From Persicaria tinctoria (lineage: Eukaryota > Streptophyta > Magnoliopsida > Caryophyllales > Polygonaceae): a DNA stretch of 64,000 bases. Where the stretch lies: the NCBI GenBank assembly GCA_037127255.1, contig JBANSL010000004.1, forward strand, positions 31,333,967-31,397,966, written 5' to 3'. Positions 57,601 to 64,000 of this stretch are shown piece after piece (position 1 is the first letter of the stretch; each line of letters starts with the position of its first letter). The notes beneath the pieces were generated by a model. It did not search any database and had not been told where the DNA came from. It worked only from the letters and a program-made list of their open reading frames with translations. A program made the position numbers and the translations under genes.

Positions 57601-59823
57601 ACTACTATCTTGTCTCGCATGCATCAGTATAGGAATTGATCGTGTCGTTGGAAATGAATACGAATGTTGCTCCCTTGATATAGGTACATGTTAGCGTGGA
57701 TTAGTGTGATTGATATGCTCCATGATGAATTCGTGTTTGCTTGTCGCGATTATAACTTAATGGACTTCCATAAGGGCATCGTTGCTATTCTCAGGTCGGA
57801 GTTTCGTCTCCAGTTGTCATCTTTAGGGTTGGTCTGTGTTTGTTCCGAAAGGAACATTGGGTTGTCCGCTCTTGTCCCTCCCCTATCTTTGCTAACTTGA
57901 ACTCCTACGCGACACGTTGGACGAGCGACCACATGAAAGAGGAAATGGGAAGTCCGATAGCGATAGAGCAACGCCGCGAAGGCGTGGGCCCATAACCCAC
58001 GGGCCTCAGGATCAATGATTTCAACAAGACAAGCACGTTTTGAGGACGACGATTACCGAGTACGATATGACTTGCAAGCAGGAGTGTCCTCCGTTCGAAC
58101 TCTTAATCCTCTCTGAATTAATTGATGATGGTATTGCATTGATATGGCGATGGAATTTGTGTGTTGATGTGCTGACCTGGTAATGAATCTTGCATGATCA
58201 TCCATTGTCTATGATGATATGATTCGATGTCTTATAAATTTCATGTACCGTGATGTTTCCATGTTTTGCTACCCTATATTACTAAGCATGATCTGAACTC
58301 TTGTGCCTATAAAAGTATTAACTGCGAATGTTGAGGAACCTAAATTGTTATATGATAAGGTTATGATGAAAGTTGCTAGCTTGAATTGACTATGTTCATA
58401 TATGATGTTATGCAATAATTTTGAGCACAATAGCAAATTGAGACTTGTTGACGTGCTGATGATAATTTGGGAATTTTCTTGCTTACATGACTTGTAAATA
58501 TGTACTGGCATGATGTTAGATAGCGACCATGAGGAACTTGGTATGGAACAATACTACATGTTGATATGCAATATTGAAATCTAGTGAAAGTGACAAATGC
58601 TATCATGATATATCGATGATTTGCTAACCTGTTATGTTGTTGTAGAAGTATGTTCGGATGTGTTGCGACATGATATATGAGATAATAATGTGTTATTATA
58701 TGAAAGCATGATGATGTATTATATAGTTAAACATGATTATTGATACGTCAGATGATGAACATGACTCAATGGTGCCTGGTTACTAAATGATCGTCATTCG
58801 ATATTGTGATGAGTTGAGGTGATGTCTTTTAGGGCATGCTGACATGTTGGTGAATTATATACTACATGAACTTCCTTTTTCTAAATCTTAATAGGCATGG
58901 CCTTGATGTGTTGATATGTTGACGTGATAAATCTGCTATGACTGGTTCTACTTGTAGTGCGATGTTATGCGATTTTGAGAATTGATGTGTACTGACATAC
59001 TAACCCTGTGACACCTAGCCCATTGATCTCTTGACATGTGTGCTTGCATGATAACTTATGAGAATTCGATCATGGACTTGTGGTTCCTTCAGTATGATGT
59101 AGATATGCCTTATGGCTCGTGGTATGATGTTGAGATGTTGTTATTGCTTTTGACATGTTCTGAATGGATGGTATGATTTATGTTATGGGTAAAAATGTTA
59201 TGTGGTTGAGATTATCATGATTGATGTTGAGATTTGCCACATGAGAGGTGGTTGATGATGTTATGAGTTGATGAGTTGGTTTACTTTTGTTCATGCTGAG
59301 TTGAGAATGATGATTGATTTGATTCGAAAACTAGGAAGAGAATATGAGATTAGTCTTTAGAGGTGGATGATTCCACCTCTCGTGATGTGAAATTGCTTGA
59401 CTAACGTCGAATTTGAAGATTTTGAACGGATTTGAAAAAATACTAACTTGGATTTTAAAAGAATAAATCCTATCAAGAATTTTAACGATTTCGAGGTCAA
59501 TCTTTCCATTTGCAAAACTCTTTTGAATCATTCGGGACTGGATTTACATTATGACGCCTCACGAAGTGGATAATAATATTTGAGTTATGATATGGCCAAA
59601 GAGTCGGAGTAAGGATGTGATAGGGGCCCATATTACATTCTTACTACGGTCTATTGGGGATATTATGATCACGGCAACGGTACTGTGAGGATCTCATAGG
59701 GGCACTTATGAGGTGTTCACGGGATCAACGACATGATCCTTGAACTCACCAATTCTAAACTCCATCCCCTTTTTTAAGATGATTTTAGTCTCGGGGACGA
59801 GACTTGTTTTTAGAGGTGGATAA
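51821..59823 (+). mobile_element. Element C, tandem unit 2
   Basis: LTR 51821-54652, internal 54653-59823. No indels against unit 1 (exact 8,003-bp offset of every marker checked) and only about twenty substitutions noticed. The LTR is shared with unit 1: there is no solo flank or target duplication between units. Confidence 0.95.
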
Positions 59824-62655
59824 TGTAAAGGCACGGATTTTCAAATTCTTATTTTTCGGAAAAAGAGAATTAAAAATGAAATTTAATCGGTTTTAAAACT
59901 CGTTTAGCGGATTCCGACCGGAATATAAAATTTGACGAATAATTTCCATCATTTTACCTCGAAAATTCAAAATAATTATCGGATAGTGATATCCTTGTCG
60001 ATTTTAAAAATCTAATTGATCGAGGGAGCGAGAGTCGGAAAAAAATAACATTTAATAACTAATTGTAGGATCCAAAATTCACGTATTCGGGATTTATTCC
60101 GGGTATTGATTTTCACCAATTCAACACACAATCCCTCACCCACTCCCATCACTCACCTTACCCTTCAAATTCAACCCACCCCCTCACCTTGTCATTCACT
60201 CATCGTCATCACCCTCACCTGCTCCTTGGGTCTTCATCATCACCTCTCACCCTCACGCCGCTTTTGCTGCACCGAGCACTCCCTGCTCTCGCTCTCTGTT
60301 TTCCCGAGCCCAAACCGAGCATCCAACCACCACGCTTCTCCTCCCTTGAGCCAAAACACCTGCACTCTGTCTCCCTCGACATCCACCAGTGCTCCGAGGC
60401 AGCCCAAGGAGCTCTCAACGCCACCACCGAACCACCGACGCTTAGTCGACTCCGTTTGGGCGCGAACCAACCTTCCGGTAAGCCGATCTCTTTCGTTTCT
60501 GATCCAAACCACTCTCGAGCTCTATCATCACGCTCACCCACATCCGACGCAGTTCCGAGGAGACATCGAGAGCCTCCAACGATGCCCATAACTCCGTTCG
60601 AAGCTCCGACATTCGCGAATACCCCGGTGAGACCCCAACCCTTCCTTTCTTTCCTCGTTCGATTTTATGCATCTTTGTTCGCTTAGACTAGTTGGGAGGG
60701 AAGAGAGGGTCGAGTGCGGGAAGCTGGGTAGAACTCCGGTGAGTTCCGGCGAGCTCGAGAGCAACGGAGACGCGAGGGCAGGAGCGTGAGCGAGGGCAGT
60801 GGGTGCGAGCGAGAAGTGGTCGTGAGGGAGCCGGGGAGGGTGAGCGAGGAGCAGGCGGCGAGGGCCAACCTATGGCGAGTCCGGACGATCCAGGGCTGAG
60901 ACGAGGTGTAGCGGCGGCGTGGCAGACCGCGGGCCACCGACGTCGAGCAGCACCAGGCGCGGCGGAAGTCTTCAGCTTTCAAAAGAGGAAGGAGAAGCAA
61001 GCGCGGGTCCCTCTCTCATCCCAGTCAGCACCGGGAGGGCCCACTTTTAATTGTTTATTTTGGTTTTGCTGTTTAGCCGGTTTGGAATCTACGGGTTCGG
61101 TTCGGTTTGGGTTAAAAGCGTTGGTTCGGTTCAGATTTATTCGTTATTTATTTAATTAATTAACTTATTAATTAATTGTTCAACCGAATTCCGATAATTG
61201 AATATTTAGAAATCGATTTGTGTGTCGATATTTAAAAAGAGTCGGTTTTAAAGTATATAAATTGAATTATTTTAGTAACGTTTGAAAGTTATTTAAATCC
61301 CTAGAATGGTGATTTTAATTAAAGTAAAGTATGTCGGGATTATTTAATCGGATTTTTGGAAGTAGTTTTAAAGATTTAATATTTTATGAATTAGAAATGG
61401 TTAAGTATAATTTTGAAGTAATTGTTTTGACTAACAACTGGACTAGCGAGTGAGATTTTATGGATTGAAGTATGATTGAGCCCGTTATGAAAATGACAAT
61501 GAAATAAGATGATATAAGGTGTTGAGATAAGTTGAGATAAAGGATGATGATAATGCTATGATTAATGGATTGATGAGCATGTTATGTAGTGGTAAATGGA
61601 TCCCGTTGTGTGCAGTTTACTTATGCATATTTATTAATAATTGCTAGGTGATCTGTAACCTGCTTGCTTATATCTTGCTGCTTTTCATCTTGCCGATCTG
61701 CTACTCCAGGTAAGTTCTTTGAACTTACTCATGATGGGCGCTCTATGCACTGGGTGTTATATAGTAGGCTAGTGTCCATGCACCATACGACTTAGAATCA
61801 TGCTTAGGAGCTAAAATGAAAATCATATGATTGCTATATGTCCTTGCAAGAGAACGGCCGTTATCTGTGATAGTCCTAGAGTCTTTGCTAGGGTCATAGG
61901 GTAGCCCAGCCTCATCGGGTACCCTGAGTAAATCGAGTCTATATGAGCATGATATGATAGCCCAGCACCATCGGGCAAGCGATGAGATGATATGATATGA
62001 TGATGCCGTGGTTTGTGCACCACCACGAGGAAATTGATATGCTATAGCACCGAACTGGCCAGTCTCCGCCCTATTGAAAGGGGGTAGAGGTACGAGAGGG
62101 ACATGCCATTTGGCATTCTGTGTGGATCCATTTATCGCTTTCTGCATTATATTAATCTGTCAGTATATATATGTGTGTGATTTAATTTACGTATGGCATT
62201 ACGCATTTCATCTTAAGAATATGGTGCTTATTATATGCCTCTCAGAGTGTGTTTACATACGCGCATGAGTGACCTGATGATTGACCCAGATCCCCCTCAT
62301 TTTTTTTAGATTCAGGTAACCGTTAGCCGCTATCGTTGCTTATGTGGATGCTTGGCGGGTTCAGACTTTTGGCGTTAGATGGAGAGGTTGAGAGACCACC
62401 ACACTTCCTCTCTTTTATACTCCTTTTCGGATTGTATTTAAACTCAACCTTATTTTTGCTTTCGCTCGATTTCACGATTAGACTAAGGCAGGTATTTGAT
62501 CCCCAATGGATCCGCGATCTTTAAGGGTTCGAAATCCCTTCTTTTAGTACAAATATTTTGTTTTAAAACTCAACCCGTACCTGGATTGCAAGCTCCGAAC
62601 AAGGGGTTTTATCCCTAGAAACGTAACCCGGAAATCATAATTCTGGGCCGTTACA
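59824..62655 (+). repeat. Element C LTR copy 3
   Basis: 2,832 bp, followed by PBS (62661-62671). At some sites (the 'aggtaaccgttag' and 'gctttctgc' positions) it agrees with copy 1 against copy 2, showing shared or converted variants. Confidence 0.95.
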
Positions 62656-64000
62656 AATTGGGTATCAGAGCTCAGGTTGTGCAATTCGGGTACACAAGGG
62701 TCGAGTGTGTGTTTTGAAAACCGCCCACGAGTTTCAAGGACTTTTTGAAAAGGATTTAAAGGGGCAAAATGAATTTAAGGTGCTTAACTAAAATTGGACT
62801 AAGTAATGAACTCGAGTTGTAATAAAAAAGGAGAATCGACGAAACGGGGACACGATTGGGTAGTAAAGGCGCTAGACCCCCCCTATTGGGTGTAGTTGGG
62901 AACGGTAGGCAAAATACTAGCTTTCTCTTTACAGAGGGTCCGGAAGACTCCAAGGAGATTGCACCAAGGTGGTTGGAGTGGCGAGTTAGGTAGGATCGCG
63001 AGGTTTTTGCCCCTCCGGTTAGTCGGTCCTCGAAGAGCGACATTAGATAGCTTGATGTGCTTTATATATTGAGACTGAGTATGATCTCCCTCGAAGGAGG
63101 TCATTATAATTGTCATTGACTAATTCTATGCTGAGTGCTTGATATGCTAAAGTCTGATTGGTATGCCTAATAATTAAATGTGTTTCGACTGATCTGTACA
63201 AACGGGATAGTGGGAGTACCCTTAATCCTATGTGGTCAACCCAGCTTGTGTGAAATAGCCCCTTCCACTATGTTTGTTAACCCTTTGACGGTTCTATCGA
63301 GTCTTTCTCCCGGATATCAGTATCTTTCATGGGAATCGGGTTGGTAAACACATTGCGTCAGAAACTCATGTATGTATATGGAGGTTGTCTAAGTGAGTAT
63401 TGGAAGATAGTTCTTGATGTCATTTTGAGTCAAAAGTAAGGTGTTTCCGGGGTTGTCTTCCTTGATTCTTATGATGATCAACCGAGGTTTTCTTGCCACA
63501 AAGAGTCATACGTACCAAGGTCCCACGAGAAATAAGGGGTGATGAGTCAGTTCGGGAAGGTCAATGGTTGCCCTTAGGGATCTCTGTCCGGTTGTAATGG
63601 TGACTCTCTCTGAACTGCATGGTATGATTTTGTAACCTCCTGCATGTATCTTGCAAAATGCTTATTTGTAAAATGTTTCTCATGTTATTACATCTGTGAT
63701 TAGTTACATTGATCAAGTCTTGTGTTATGTCTCACTCTCTATCGTGATTACGTTGCCATAGCATGCCTACTTGACTTATTGTATTAGTTGTACTAATGAT
63801 TGATTGGAAGCGTATAAACCACATGATATAAACCTACATGATAATTGTTTTCTCCTGGGTTAGGTCCATGATAGTGTGATAAACTCTTCTTCGTATGAAT
63901 GCATGTAAATGATATCTTTAGCATACTAGTGGATGACGCCTTGATGCTTATTACTCGTTTTATGACAAGAATCTACAACATGCCCATCTATTTTGTATTC
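59824..64000 (+). mobile_element. Element C, tandem unit 3 (cut by window end)
   Basis: LTR 59824-62655, then internal sequence to 64000. It differs from unit 2 at only a handful of positions. Confidence 0.95.

Overview
This is a transposon-dense, gene-poor stretch of a flowering-plant nuclear genome, probably pericentromeric or other heterochromatin. Evidence for a plant: tRNA-iMet primer-binding sites next to long TG...CA LTRs, captured exons of a plant nuclear poly(A) polymerase, a probable POWERDRESS-like exon, and an 80-bp AT-rich satellite. I find no intact host gene and no complete gag-pol.

Layout. 1-568: 3' end of an LTR retrotransposon. 569-8245: a rearranged non-coding LTR element with a tandem-repeat-rich 3' part, bounded on BOTH sides by the same LTR (U5) end because a 774-bp copy of its 3' end sits inverted at the left. 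A small intact LTR retrotransposon (3181-5343: 713-bp LTRs, 5-bp target duplication, PBS, PPT, one ORF) is nested in it. 8535-17056: a probable Pack-MULE-like unit with degenerate terminal inverted repeats, shredded host gene fragments on both strands, arrays of a palindromic 'gagttgcacgactc' repeat, two tRNA-like sequences and a cluster of perfect hairpins. 17070-20423: duplicated GC-rich modules, then three copies of a hairpin whose inner stem changes sequence but keeps pairing.

20424-43817: an 80-bp satellite (about 13 + 72 monomers, each with a nested dyad), interrupted at 21467-38023 by two related non-coding LTR elements (A and B). 43818-64000: a third relative (C) in tandem, LTR-internal-LTR-internal-LTR-internal, with an exact 8,003-bp period and very few differences between copies.

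Elements A, B and C share LTR ends (TGTAAAGGC...CCGTTACA), an iMet-type PBS, a GNRA-loop hairpin just before the polypurine tract, and internal regions without coding capacity. They resemble LARDs (large retrotransposon derivatives), probably related to long-LTR Ty3/gypsy elements. They would depend on proteins supplied in trans. Most apparent ORFs are chance frames in LTRs or tandem repeats. The most interesting signals are structural: the U5-U5 bounded element, covarying hairpins, splice donors buried in LTR hairpins, and the multi-gene capture unit.
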